A stretch of 64,000 bases of DNA from Terriglobus roseus DSM 18391 (lineage in GTDB: Bacteria; Acidobacteriota; Terriglobia; Terriglobales; Acidobacteriaceae): NCBI RefSeq assembly GCF_000265425.1, contig NC_018014.1, positions 3,596,001 to 3,660,000 of the forward strand. The letters run 5' to 3'. This document shows, piece after piece, positions 10,451-19,413 of this stretch (its first letter is position 1; each line of letters starts with the position of its first letter). The notes under the pieces were generated by a model. It saw only the letters and a program-made list of their open reading frames with translations, did not search any database and was not told the DNA's origin. The position numbers and the translations under genes are program-made.

Positions 10451-11551
10451 TTGATCGGGATCTACCTCGTCTTTGTGGCTGCCACTGCATTCATTTCGCG
10501 AGATAGCCACCAGGGTCTCGTTCAAGTCCGATACTTCGCCGCTCTGTTGCTAGTCGTAGCGTTCTTCGGCATCTCGCTTTCCCGAAAGAAGAAATGGCCG
10601 TACGAGGCTTTCCTCTTGGTCGGTTCAGTCCTTGCCGGCACAATCGAAATCTTAGGTAGCGTGTGGACTGGTGACAGCAGCGAAGCGCACGGGCAAGCTG
10701 CCATCCTGTTCGTGCTCGTGACCACAAATACCGTCTTGCGGCTCCGTCCGACCTATGCCGTGATAGCCCTCATGTGGGGTCTAACGTCAGAGGGACTGAT
10801 CCTTGCGTGTGCACCGACTGCGCTTTCAAGGAAGCAGATCTTTGAGGCTGCCTTTGTGTTGACGGTCAGCTTTCTGACAGCAATGGCGAATTACAGTCAG
10901 GATCGCGAAGCGCGTCTTGCTTTCCTGAAGTTTTGTCAGAAAACCGAGATGGTCGGCAGCCTCTCTCGGCAAAATCAAGATCTTGCGCTTGCCGCACAAA
11001 CGGACAGTCTGACCGGGATTTTCAACCGCTCCTCTTTGGACAACAGCCTTCGCCAGATCTGGTCCCACCCCACTCTCAGCACTGCAGAATGTTCGATCAT
11101 AATGACCGACATCGACCATTTCAAAAGCATCAATGACAGGTATGGACATCTGTACGGCGATAGGGTCATCAAGCGAGTCGCACACCTTCTCTCAGAGGCG
11201 CTGCGCGGCCGCGATGACGTCATCGCTCGCTACGGCGGGGATGAGTTCGTCCTAATCCTGCCCAATCCGTCGGTTCAGCCCGCTCTTAAAGTCGCCGAGC
11301 GGCTTCGTGCCTTGGTGGAGCTGGCTGGATTACCTTCGTTGCGCAGCGACGATCCCGACCTGCAGGGCTTGCGTGCCACGATCTCCTGCGGCGTTGCGTC
11401 CGGCTCGCCCGATGTCATTGCGGATCCTTATATCTTGCTGGGCGAAGCGGATGAGGCTCTGTACCGAGCGAAGCGGGAGGGCCGGAATCTCGTTGGCGAA
11501 AGGGCCGACCAAACGGCAGAAGCTAAACCCAGCGACAGCGTCATGGACTAG
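10451..11551 (+). CDS. membrane diguanylate cyclase (GGDEF)
   Basis: A 366-residue protein with six hydrophobic segments in residues 1-150 and a C-terminal GGDEF domain (about 180-345). The catalytic motif YGGDEF is intact at 261-266, the metal/substrate strand TDIDHFKSIND lies at 219-229, and an RxxD that could be an inhibitory site precedes the motif (252-255). It should make cyclic di-GMP from two GTP at the inner membrane in response to an unknown signal. No EAL domain is present. The frame opens after a TGA at 10433 and TTG 10451 is the first usable start, so the N-terminus is uncertain. Confidence 0.88.
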   Translation: MIGIYLVFVAATAFISRDSHQGLVQVRYFAALLLVVAFFGISLSRKKKWPYEAFLLVGSVLAGTIEILGSVWTGDSSEAHGQAAILFVLVTTNTVLRLRPTYAVIALMWGLTSEGLILACAPTALSRKQIFEAAFVLTVSFLTAMANYSQDREARLAFLKFCQKTEMVGSLSRQNQDLALAAQTDSLTGIFNRSSLDNSLRQIWSHPTLSTAECSIIMTDIDHFKSINDRYGHLYGDRVIKRVAHLLSEALRGRDDVIARYGGDEFVLILPNPSVQPALKVAERLRALVELAGLPSLRSDDPDLQGLRATISCGVASGSPDVIADPYILLGEADEALYRAKREGRNLVGERADQTAEAKPSDSVMD

Positions 11552-11858
11552 CGGGACAAGCGAACATTATCTTTCAGGCCAACCCTCCGGTTCATTCGCC
11601 AAACGAGGGCGAGAACTCGTTTGTTCGGCGTGGCGAGTACAAGACATCTCTGGTAGGGACGCTTTGTCGTGCCATGCGACTGGTTACGGAATACGCGTTT
11701 CGCAACCGATGCGGTTGTGCATCCGGCTATTGCACCTGCTACCTCTGCTGGCGTCGGCCAGGCCAAGGCGGGCTCGTGTAAACGAGCACAGCCATTCACA
11801 CCGGAGGCAACACCTATGAGCTACATTGACAACAAGCTACGATTACGATCGAGGGTCG

Positions 11859-12152
11859 ATGCTGAATTACAAGAAGATTGTCGCGAGAGGGACGCTGGAA
11901 CTCGTGGCGATCGATAGCGACTTCCGTGTTTCAATTCCTGAAGCTGTGGCAATCCTGGCGACGGAGCCAAGCACGGTGTGGGTCGGGGTCGTGATCGACG
12001 CAGCCTACAGCACCTCTCGGCTCGACATAGAAGGCGCTGACGTTTTCTTCCGCATCGGACACCTCATCGGACGAGGCTTCGTCGTCCGCGCCAAGCCGCT
12101 TGCAGTCCATAGTGCCGGGGTAGTAGCGGGTATGACGTTCGATGAGGCGTAA
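11859..12152 (+). CDS. hypothetical protein, 97 residues
   Basis: I do not recognise the family. The composition is protein-like, with alternating hydrophobic strands (STVWVGVVIDAAYS) and a short helix. ATG 11859 is preferred over TTG 11826. A reversed copy of the palindromic element described elsewhere in this window follows about 60 bases after the stop. Confidence 0.4.
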   Translation: MLNYKKIVARGTLELVAIDSDFRVSIPEAVAILATEPSTVWVGVVIDAAYSTSRLDIEGADVFFRIGHLIGRGFVVRAKPLAVHSAGVVAGMTFDEA

Positions 12153-12210
12153 GTGCGCGGGGGCGCTACTCTCTTTGTCAGGGTCCGAATGGGCGAGCCT
12201 TTGCAAGGGC

Positions 12211-12255
12211 TCCGGCCGCACAGTCTCGGAAACCCGACTTTCAGGGGAGAACACT
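12211..12255 (-). repeat. type A palindromic element, reversed copy
   Basis: On the minus strand this reads CCCTGAAAGTCGGGTTTCC, followed by a loop containing CTGTGCGG as in the copies at 45010 and 51157. It is the only copy I found that points opposite to the others. The second arm is not recognisable. Confidence 0.55.
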
Positions 12256-12384
12256 CGCGTTACCTCTCACAGCTAAAACGGCGACCGGGACAACGGACGA
12301 TATGCGACATACGTCTTAAATCTTGTCCAGTGGAGAGCAGAACGTGCTCCGACCTATTTAGGATCGATCTCATTTAAAAACCAC

Positions 12385-12642
12385 TTGTTGAGCATTTTTC
12401 CCGTTAACGCGGGGGATGTGTATGTGCGCGTGAGCTGCATCACGTTGTTCGAAGTCACACTCAAATGCGCGAAACCATTCACCTTGAGCTCGCAAGCGTC
12501 TCTGAAGCGCCGACTCGGTGTCTTCCTTTCGGAGGATGCGGTCCGTGACATTCTGTCTCTCATTGAATCTGGCGAGATTGTCCATCGCCAGATCTCCGAT
12601 GCGGATGCACGGGCCCTAGGCTTTCTTACACTTCTGCAATGA
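12385..12642 (+). CDS. hypothetical protein, about 85 residues
   Basis: An unrecognised small ORF starting at TTG 12385 or GTG 12418. The C-terminal half (LSEDAVRDILSLIESGEIV, then DADARALGFLTLLQ) looks like amphipathic helices of a real soluble protein. It converges on the PAS gene. Support is limited to composition. Confidence 0.35.
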   Translation: MLSIFPVNAGDVYVRVSCITLFEVTLKCAKPFTLSSQASLKRRLGVFLSEDAVRDILSLIESGEIVHRQISDADARALGFLTLLQ

Positions 12643-12672
12643 CTGACGCTCGATGGATTGATTTGCGCGAGG

Positions 12673-13386
12673 TCAGCTTAGCAGCTCGATAGCAGCCACT
12701 TCGGACACAGTGCCTTGTACGAGTTGGTGGACCAGGCTTGTGTCTACCCCTAAGACAAGAATGCCCGTGATGGTTCCATCGGCTGACCTACGGGGCCTAT
12801 AGGCATAGTCGATGTATTTTTCTTCAAGAGCCTGTCCTTGTGTCGGGGCGAACGAAAAGCGAGTGCCACGCTCCACTAGCGGTTCCCCGTTCCTGTACAC
12901 GCGATCAAGTCGGTCTATGCAAGCCGTTCCGGCGAGTTCAGGAACACCCTCCACAACGCGTTTGCCGATAAGTGCGCGATTCCCGAGAAGCTCGCGATAT
13001 GCCTGATTGACCAATTCGAAGACGTGATCCGGGCCACTGAGCAGCGCAAGAAATACTGGCGCACTCTCGAATAAATCAGCCGTCCTCTGGCGCTCCTGCT
13101 CTTCATCGCTCTTCGGCAACTCAAGCCCGGCGTTCTCTCGCTCTGAGGGGGAAACGTTTCTGCTGTCTCGATATGGTCGCTGGTTTATTTCGCGCCCTAC
13201 GACTGCAGGGACCGCCCACGACTGCTGCTCCGCAAGCCATGCCGAGTGCTCAGATCGAGCAATCTTCTCGGCTATTGCGACGATGAGAAGATCGTCTAAA
13301 GAAGTGCCCTCAGTTTGTGACAGTGATTCCAGGCTTTCGCACAGAGAAGGTGACAGGCTTTGCAGCAGAGCTTTGGACTTATTCAT
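12673..13386 (-). CDS. PAS-domain protein with an RHH-like N-terminus
   Basis: A 237-residue protein. Residues 1-45 (SLSQTEGTSLDDLLIVAIAE) resemble a ribbon-helix-helix or short helical dimerisation motif. A single PAS domain of the PAS_4 type occupies about 105-225, with FELVNQAYRELLGNRALIGK and the closing strand GTITGILVLGVDTS. In soil bacteria this PAS type usually precedes a histidine kinase or GGDEF output, but none is attached here. It may be a stand-alone sensor or the remnant of a longer kinase. The fusion to a DNA-binding-like start is inferred. Confidence 0.7.
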   Translation of the reverse strand: MNKSKALLQSLSPSLCESLESLSQTEGTSLDDLLIVAIAEKIARSEHSAWLAEQQSWAVPAVVGREINQRPYRDSRNVSPSERENAGLELPKSDEEQERQRTADLFESAPVFLALLSGPDHVFELVNQAYRELLGNRALIGKRVVEGVPELAGTACIDRLDRVYRNGEPLVERGTRFSFAPTQGQALEEKYIDYAYRPRRSADGTITGILVLGVDTSLVHQLVQGTVSEVAAIELLS

Positions 13387-13713
13387 CGATATCTCTTATG
13401 CACCAAGTGCGATTCAAATCCTGAAAACCCAATCTAACAGGCTGAGGGTATGACCGACTAGGGAACAGCACGTTGTTTTGCGTTTGCGAGGCGAGAGCAG
13501 ATTCCGCTGTTGCTAGGCGCACACTCGTACGACGGCAGGCACCGTGAGGCGTAGGTCGAAAAGTCGTTAGCAAACACGTTTCAGCAAAACGACATTTCTC
13601 GGAGATTGGCAGATTACTAGGGAGGTCGCATTCTCGTCAGTGACGAGATCTGTGTCTGTTGTTACCGATGGGAAGTGCTGGTGCGCTGAATCTAACTGAC
13701 TGCAGGATGTCGT

Positions 13714-13866
13714 CTAGTGCCTTCGAAGAACTTTAGTTTCTGCGGCGGTGAGGCTTCGAGTTTTCTGGTCGTCGGTCCCCTTCGTAATCACATCGAGTTG
13801 CTCCTCGAAGAGGTAGCAGGTACCGCCCCGCCACGTGGCGCAAGCCTCTTGGCTTTCGGCCTTCAT
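13714..13866 (-). CDS. possible 50-residue protein
   Basis: The frame reads MKAESQEACATWRGGTC, continuing to a charged tail LTAAETKVLRRH. The composition is protein-like, but there is no known domain and no clear ribosome binding site. Weak call. Confidence 0.22.
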   Translation of the reverse strand: MKAESQEACATWRGGTCYLFEEQLDVITKGTDDQKTRSLTAAETKVLRRH

Positions 13867-14087
13867 CCCGACGCGCCTGTGGCCAGGTGAGAAAAAGGCC
13901 GGCACACAGCGACAACATGAGCTTTGGTGCCGACCTGCCTGGAACACGGTGGTGAACCACTATGGAGCGTTTAACCCGGCCCGACGCGTCGCAGACTCTG
14001 CAGCGGTAGCTACCGCGCTACTTGCAAGCGTGTCTTTGCGTGCCCGCAGGTCTGGCATAGTCATGAGCACAGTTTCCCGTAAGAATG

Positions 14088-14118
14088 TGGCCCCGCCTAG
14101 GCGGGGCCATTTGATTTG
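14088..14118 (+). terminator. strong hairpin, terminator-like
   Basis: A perfect GC-rich palindrome (TGGCCCCGCC and its complement) is followed by TTTGATTT on the plus strand. No plus-strand gene clearly ends here. It may instead stop the minus-strand MACPF cluster, whose last gene ends at 14299. Confidence 0.55.
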
Positions 14119-14298
14119 CTATTGGAAAGAGGTAGGCGAGCGTTGCAAACACTGACACGTTGCCTTCTTCAGGCCTGTCGAATACAGGGCCTCCAGCAAA
14201 CGGAGAAAGATTAGCTTTGAAACGCGGGCGGGTCGATCCCCACGATACAAACTGCTCGTCGGACGTCTTGGCACTGCAATCTTTGAATGCCAACTTAG

Positions 14299-14622
14299 CT
14301 ATTGCCCTGAAAGAACCTGCCATTCAGTCTCGGCATTATTAAAGGCTTTGAGGACGTCACGCGTATTGTCTGTCTTCACGCAGTACAAGCCTACGTTCTT
14401 CTTCATGGCCAAAAACTGAGCATTAATGTTTTCTTTCTGATCCCGATTCGGGACTGGATTCTGCCGCAGGATCGCAGCAACCTGTCCGGCTTGCCCCTGC
14501 AGAGCTTCAAACGCAAGCTGATGGCCTGTTTTGCGACTAGACGGTGGCCCCGCATTGACCTTTACGTATTGCGCGCCAGAAATTGAAGTTAAATCGTTGA
14601 TGATGTCGTTTACACCTGGCAT
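14299..14622 (-). CDS. small protein, last gene of the MACPF-jacalin cluster
   Basis: A 107-residue soluble protein that I do not recognise, without signal peptide or membrane segment. ATG 14622 follows AGGAGAAG closely and is chosen over the upstream extension to 14694. It is predicted mostly helical, with a C-terminal stretch KNVGLYCVKTDNTRDVLKAF. It lies about 320 bases downstream of the second MACPF gene on the same strand. By position it could be an accessory, immunity or chaperone protein for the large pore-forming proteins, which is inference only. Confidence 0.6.
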   Translation of the reverse strand: MPGVNDIINDLTSISGAQYVKVNAGPPSSRKTGHQLAFEALQGQAGQVAAILRQNPVPNRDQKENINAQFLAMKKNVGLYCVKTDNTRDVLKAFNNAETEWQVLSGQ

Positions 14623-14939
14623 AAATCTTCTCCTGTGATCTTTTACTGATGAGTTTCTAATGCTTAAACCCACGTCGTCTGCTCGTGCTAGCAACCTAAA
14701 TCAGCTAGTACATATCGCATTCCCTCACGAATTGCCATTGCCTTACCTCCATGCTGTTTTCGACTTACTAGCAACGCAGCGAATTTTAAAGGCAGATTGC
14801 TGCTTGTAAAGAAATAGCTAATTGGCGGGATGCGCGTTTCAATTGGCTAAACTCGCTCGCTCGCTTCGAAGATCACCTTTTTGGCTGAGCCACCACTTCG
14901 GCGCTACCGGACCGTTCGATCTCCAGCCAAGTCTGAGGT

Positions 14940-16790
14940 TCACTGATCCTCGAACAACGTCTGCTCCAGCGAAAGGAGGATTTGGCGGTGGGCGTGAGGA
15001 AGGTCGGGGTGGAGATCATAATAGAGGACGCCGAGCGCATCCGGGAATTTGCCAGCGCGGCCATAAAAGCCGCGAATACGGGGGTGTTTGAAGATATGGG
15101 TCCGCTTCGCACCCTTAGCGCGCCCAACCGAGGACGCCTTGTTGTCACCTTTTCTGGTGTGGAAAATTAAGTGATCTAGGGTGCGGTCCCAGCCAACTTC
15201 AAGGGCTACAATTTCGTCCCGAGGATCGAATGTGTAACTACTCTCCTGTTCTAAACTCCAGCCATGCCAAAGGCCGCATCGTTTTGCCCGTTTGTTTTGA
15301 TAGCGAAATCTAACTGAGTCGATCGTTTGGTTCATCCGGGTGTCGAATCCAGAGATGCGGGTGTGGAGATTTACGAATTGCTTGTCGGTCCATCGTTCAC
15401 CGCCGTCACCACCCACCATAGCGCTCTCCTTCAGGATGCACCGGTTCTCGAAATATTGTCGGAGGAGGCGCTGTGTGTTCGCTTGAACGTCTACGGGCAG
15501 ATAATCTAAAATGGTGCGGATTTCCCCTTTGAAGCCGATCACTCGCCACCACAAAGGCTCTGTGGCGACGCTAAGCAGCCATTCCTGTCCACCTTCTTTG
15601 CCCGCTGTTGACGAGCTATGCTCGCCAAAGCCGCCAATAGTCTTAACCGAGATCGTCTCCCCTCCACTTGTAACCGTTCGTTCGGCAGCCCGGCCGGTAG
15701 ACAGAGTGTGCTCCGTCGTGAAGAGGCCAGACGTTGCGCTTCGAAAACCAGCCTTAAGATCGTTCTTGGCAGTTGTTTTAACGAGGCGCTTCGATGACCG
15801 GGCCACAATCTTCGCTCCGACGAGAAAGTGCGTTGCGACAAACAGACCGGAGACGGCCAGAAGATCCAGCAGCTTGACAGCGTTGCCCGTCTCCACCACC
15901 GTGCGGATCCGGTCGACAAAATGCGGAGACAGCGCCAGCCCTTCTAAGACAACCTCCAGCTTGGGAAGTGCGAGAACTCGACCAAGATGAACTGACTCAC
16001 CGGATTGGAAGCGGTGATTCGATTCTTTGGCTTCGCTAGCTGCCTCGATGCCGAATAAGAGGGGCATGTTCAAACCGAGGTTCGTTCGTTCCGTAAGCTG
16101 CGTCTCCCACATTTCAGCTTCCCGCTGAAAGGAGCAGCAAACCCTGTCTTCACGCGTCTGTTGCGCGCTAAGGATCTGCACCTTCCCGCAGGTGAGGATA
16201 CGCTCGTTGCCGAACTCGACATCCTCCTTCCCGAACCGCAGTGCAGCACACGTAGCTTTCCCCAAAGGTATGGGATAAAGTCCGCAATTCTGAAGCAGAG
16301 TCTGCATTTCGTCTGCGCTCAGCATCTGCGTTTCAAGCTCTTCGGATGTGGCGACAGGGGCAGCGGCATGCCGGACATTCAAATCGGTGCCGGATGCCGC
16401 TGGAGGCTGGCCCCCCGCAGGCGCTGAAGCCTTGAGACTTAGGACGTGGCTCGATGCTTCTACGATTGGAAGGTCATCCTTCCAATCTTCGTATAGAAAC
16501 AACTCTTTCGACTTGTCGAGCGACATGATCTCGATGCAAGGGCCCGATGGGCCAGCGACGACGATCTCTGTCACCAGGGTGTTGTCTTCCCTAGTGTTGT
16601 CAGCGATGTTTGTCCCCCTGTCGAGGACTGGCACACCCTGGTCAAGAAAGACGGCGTCGTGTGTGAGGATCTTCTCTGCCAACAACTGGACGCGAAGCGC
16701 GGCCAAAGTCATGGATGCGAGAGCGGTCTCGTCTACGAAGGGGATTGTCAATGATTGCCCGGATGGCCTCGGCACGATGGTCAATTTCAA
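14940..16790 (-). CDS. MACPF-jacalin protein with beta-grasp-like N-terminus (second copy)
   Basis: A 616-residue paralogue of the gene at 16908-19136. Residues 1-80 look like a ubiquitin-type beta-grasp fold (MKLTIVPRPSGQSLTIPF). A Cys-containing block follows at 165-220. The MACPF region, about 220-450, carries the signature at 315-327 as LFVATHFLVGAK, where the usual paired glycines are degraded, and the conserved TIGGFGEHSSS-EWLLSV segment at 384-407. A jacalin-type lectin domain occupies 455-592 (VGGDGG-W, GLWHGWS, RIRGFYGRAGKFPDALGV). No signal peptide is visible. MACPF proteins form membrane pores and jacalin domains bind glycans. The start is TTG 16790, directly after an in-frame stop. 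Confidence 0.8.
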   Translation of the reverse strand: MKLTIVPRPSGQSLTIPFVDETALASMTLAALRVQLLAEKILTHDAVFLDQGVPVLDRGTNIADNTREDNTLVTEIVVAGPSGPCIEIMSLDKSKELFLYEDWKDDLPIVEASSHVLSLKASAPAGGQPPAASGTDLNVRHAAAPVATSEELETQMLSADEMQTLLQNCGLYPIPLGKATCAALRFGKEDVEFGNERILTCGKVQILSAQQTREDRVCCSFQREAEMWETQLTERTNLGLNMPLLFGIEAASEAKESNHRFQSGESVHLGRVLALPKLEVVLEGLALSPHFVDRIRTVVETGNAVKLLDLLAVSGLFVATHFLVGAKIVARSSKRLVKTTAKNDLKAGFRSATSGLFTTEHTLSTGRAAERTVTSGGETISVKTIGGFGEHSSSTAGKEGGQEWLLSVATEPLWWRVIGFKGEIRTILDYLPVDVQANTQRLLRQYFENRCILKESAMVGGDGGERWTDKQFVNLHTRISGFDTRMNQTIDSVRFRYQNKRAKRCGLWHGWSLEQESSYTFDPRDEIVALEVGWDRTLDHLIFHTRKGDNKASSVGRAKGAKRTHIFKHPRIRGFYGRAGKFPDALGVLYYDLHPDLPHAHRQILLSLEQTLFEDQ

Positions 16791-16907
16791 GGATTAGGTC
16801 CCCTCGAATCTGCTGCTGATTGATTAGGTTTCCTCGCAGATCGTTCCTGCCGGTCGTTCGAGATCAGGTGACCTACGTACGACCGGCAGTGCGACCTTGG
16901 AGGGTGC

Positions 16908-19136
16908 TCACCGAGGCGAGAAGAGGTAGCGTTCTAACGACAGGAGGGCCGATTTGTGGATGCCACCCAAGTCGTTCGAAAGGTCATAGTAATAGACTCC
17001 GAGCGCATCGAGGAATTTGCCAGCGCGACCGTGAAATCCGCGGATTCGCGGCTCCTTGAATAGGTGGCTGTAGACGGCTCCGCCCTTCTTGCCCTTCGCA
17101 TCTGAGGTGTTGGCGCCACTTTGTGTGTAGATGAATATGTGATCCACACTTGTCTCCCAGCCGACCTCAATCCCAACTACCTCGTCGTTGTTACCGAAAG
17201 TATAGGGGTGCTCCGTCTCCTTGCTCCAGCCGTGCCATTCCCCGGTGGTTTGTTTACCGTTGCCCCTATCTTCATATGTAAACCGGATCGAGTCGATGTT
17301 GTTTCCGAACAGGGCATTATACCCGGCTATCCTGTTGTTGAACTTTGCGAGGCTCTGCTCGCTCCAAACATCCCCGCCAGAACCGCCAACTGCCTCGGAT
17401 TTCCTCAGTACGAGCTGGCTAACGAAATACTCGCGCAGAAGCGTTTTGGCATTTGCCTTGAGCGTCTCGTCGGTCAGATAGTCGAGCGTGGGACGGATCT
17501 CTTCATCCTTGAATCCAATAACCCGCCAGGTAAGGGGCTGCGTCGAGATCGTATGGAGCCAGTCTCCCCCAAGCTTTGCAGTTTCGGATGAGCTCCCCTC
17601 GCCGAATCCACCGGTGGTCTTCACCACGAGCTCGTAACGCTGGTCAATCTTTGTAATGTCTGACTTCTCGCCCTTCGTCACGCCGCCGCCTGCACCCAGT
17701 TCGACAGGAACGCCCTGCGCTTCAAATGCTCCGCTGGCGGAAGCATTGAAGCTCCAGCCAAGTTCATCACGTTCGTTTTGGTCCGTTAAAGTCTTTGAGG
17801 ACGTGCAGACAATTTTGCCGCCAAGCACAAAGTGCGTCGCGACAAAGTGCCCGTACTTTCCGAGAACTTTCATTAACTGCAGCCCGGACTTCTGCGCCAC
17901 CGCGGCGGATACAGCATCCACGAAGATTTTCGCGAGTTCTACTCCTTCAAGAATCACTTCTGCCTTGGGCAGCGAGAGCACCTTGCTGAGGTGGGCGGTA
18001 ACACCTTTCGCAAACACTTGCTTGGTCGTCGAGTGCCCTCCCCCAGCATTGAGGCCGAAGGTGAGCGGCACACTCACGCCCAGTTTGCTGGCTTCGACCA
18101 TGTATGTCTGCCACTTGCTGATTTCTTCCGAGTAAGAGAAATTGACCGTGTCCTGGCGTGAGAGTTGAGAAGACTCGAGCCGGATAGTTTTGCAGGTTAT
18201 GACATTCGAGCCGCAAAACTCGATGTCATCGCGCATGGCGAGGGCTGCACACGTTGCATCATCTCCCTTACGAGGGTAGAGACGGCAGTTAATCAGTAGT
18301 CTCTCCCGCTCGGCCTCTGTCATATCCGAAAGTTGACGCGCCTTCGCCGAGGCCGGCAATTTGATTGCGATAGACCCGAAGCCGTCCTTTTCCTCAATAG
18401 TCTGATCTTTCGCGAAGGTGTAGTCCGTTAGCGTGGGCGCGGTGAGGTCCACCTTGAAATCGGCCGCTTTGATCGCGGGGACGTAGTCTCTCCACTTGTC
18501 GTTCTCGATGGACTTAGCGGCCTCGGTCTTTGAGAGCAGTTCGATAGAGTACTTGTCATCAAGCGTCTCTAAAATTTCGGAAACCTGCCTGCCGACGGCT
18601 CGATCTTTGTCAATGACGGTGCCCTGTTCAACAAACAGATCGCCTTCCAGTATGAAGCCCCTCGATACCAGCTTTTCCGCAAGTGTCTCGAGCTTCATCG
18701 CATAGAGCTCACTCTTGAGGATTTTTATGATTTTGTCTTTTCCGCCGATCCCTGAAGGCTTCCGAATGACGTTCAGGGGGATGATCGGATCTGGTGCGGG
18801 TTGGACTACGGGCGGGGGCGCAGGAGCATTCTTCTCGGCGATGTAAGCCGCGGTGAAGATGGTAATAGGTTGCCTGATCTTTGCTCCGGTCTCATTCCCT
18901 CCGCCATTAATGATCTCGTCTAAAGTGAAGAGCGACTCTGCGCTAAGGTCTAGATCCTTGTCCTCTCCCGGGTCTTTGAAACGGTCCTTCCCATCTAAAA
19001 TAGAGGCGTCCTTGGAAAGGTGAGTGCGGAGATTGGCAAGGGTATGCTGCGTGATATCTCCGTCGTAGGCGCTGTATTTCTTCTCCGTTTTACCGTCTGC
19101 AAGTTGACGTACAAGGTCCAGTCGAATCGGGGGCAT
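16908..19136 (-). CDS. MACPF-jacalin pore-forming protein with beta-grasp-like N-terminus (first copy)
   Basis: A 742-residue protein. Residues 1-95 resemble a beta-grasp domain, 103-120 is a Pro-rich linker (APAPPPVVQPAPDP) and 130-210 is a helical insert absent from the paralogue. A Cys-bearing region follows at 284-316. The MACPF domain spans about 330-575 with the signature YGHFVATHFVLGGK at 428-441 and the TTGGFGEGSSS-GGDWLHTI block at 507-530. A jacalin-like lectin domain lies at 580-718 (AVGGSGGDVWS, RIRGFHGRAGKF). There is no signal peptide. Family knowledge predicts an oligomeric pore former targeted by sugar binding. ATG 19136 follows AAAGGA. It precedes its shorter paralogue by 117 bases, suggesting one transcript. 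Confidence 0.85.
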   Translation of the reverse strand: MPPIRLDLVRQLADGKTEKKYSAYDGDITQHTLANLRTHLSKDASILDGKDRFKDPGEDKDLDLSAESLFTLDEIINGGGNETGAKIRQPITIFTAAYIAEKNAPAPPPVVQPAPDPIIPLNVIRKPSGIGGKDKIIKILKSELYAMKLETLAEKLVSRGFILEGDLFVEQGTVIDKDRAVGRQVSEILETLDDKYSIELLSKTEAAKSIENDKWRDYVPAIKAADFKVDLTAPTLTDYTFAKDQTIEEKDGFGSIAIKLPASAKARQLSDMTEAERERLLINCRLYPRKGDDATCAALAMRDDIEFCGSNVITCKTIRLESSQLSRQDTVNFSYSEEISKWQTYMVEASKLGVSVPLTFGLNAGGGHSTTKQVFAKGVTAHLSKVLSLPKAEVILEGVELAKIFVDAVSAAVAQKSGLQLMKVLGKYGHFVATHFVLGGKIVCTSSKTLTDQNERDELGWSFNASASGAFEAQGVPVELGAGGGVTKGEKSDITKIDQRYELVVKTTGGFGEGSSSETAKLGGDWLHTISTQPLTWRVIGFKDEEIRPTLDYLTDETLKANAKTLLREYFVSQLVLRKSEAVGGSGGDVWSEQSLAKFNNRIAGYNALFGNNIDSIRFTYEDRGNGKQTTGEWHGWSKETEHPYTFGNNDEVVGIEVGWETSVDHIFIYTQSGANTSDAKGKKGGAVYSHLFKEPRIRGFHGRAGKFLDALGVYYYDLSNDLGGIHKSALLSLERYLFSPR

Positions 19137-19413
19137 GAGGTCCTTTCTAATTGCGGCAGTTCTTACTAAACATGATTAAGGGGCGGAACTTAGAAACCAA
19201 CGCGCTTCACGTAGTAAGCGCGGCGAGATGATTATTCTCGATGGGAATCGAGGCGTGAGAGACGACAAGAAGCTAAGGCGATGATTACGACAGGAATAGC
19301 AAACGCGTATGAAATACGCTGGTATCGCCGTCGGCAGATCGCTCTATGCGACCAAGCTGTCCGATCCGCTTGAGAGGCGACCCACGCCCTTCGGAAGACT
19401 TTCGTTGGGTGTC

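Larger units (their letters stand above)
13387..14298. other. mostly intergenic region
   Basis: About 0.9 kb that holds only a possible 50-residue minus-strand ORF (13714-13866) and a strong hairpin at 14088-14118. I see nothing else. Confidence 0.35.

Noticed and set aside
13835..14155. Plus-strand ORF of 106 residues
   Set aside because: It runs through the GC-rich hairpin at 14088 and has no protein-like composition.
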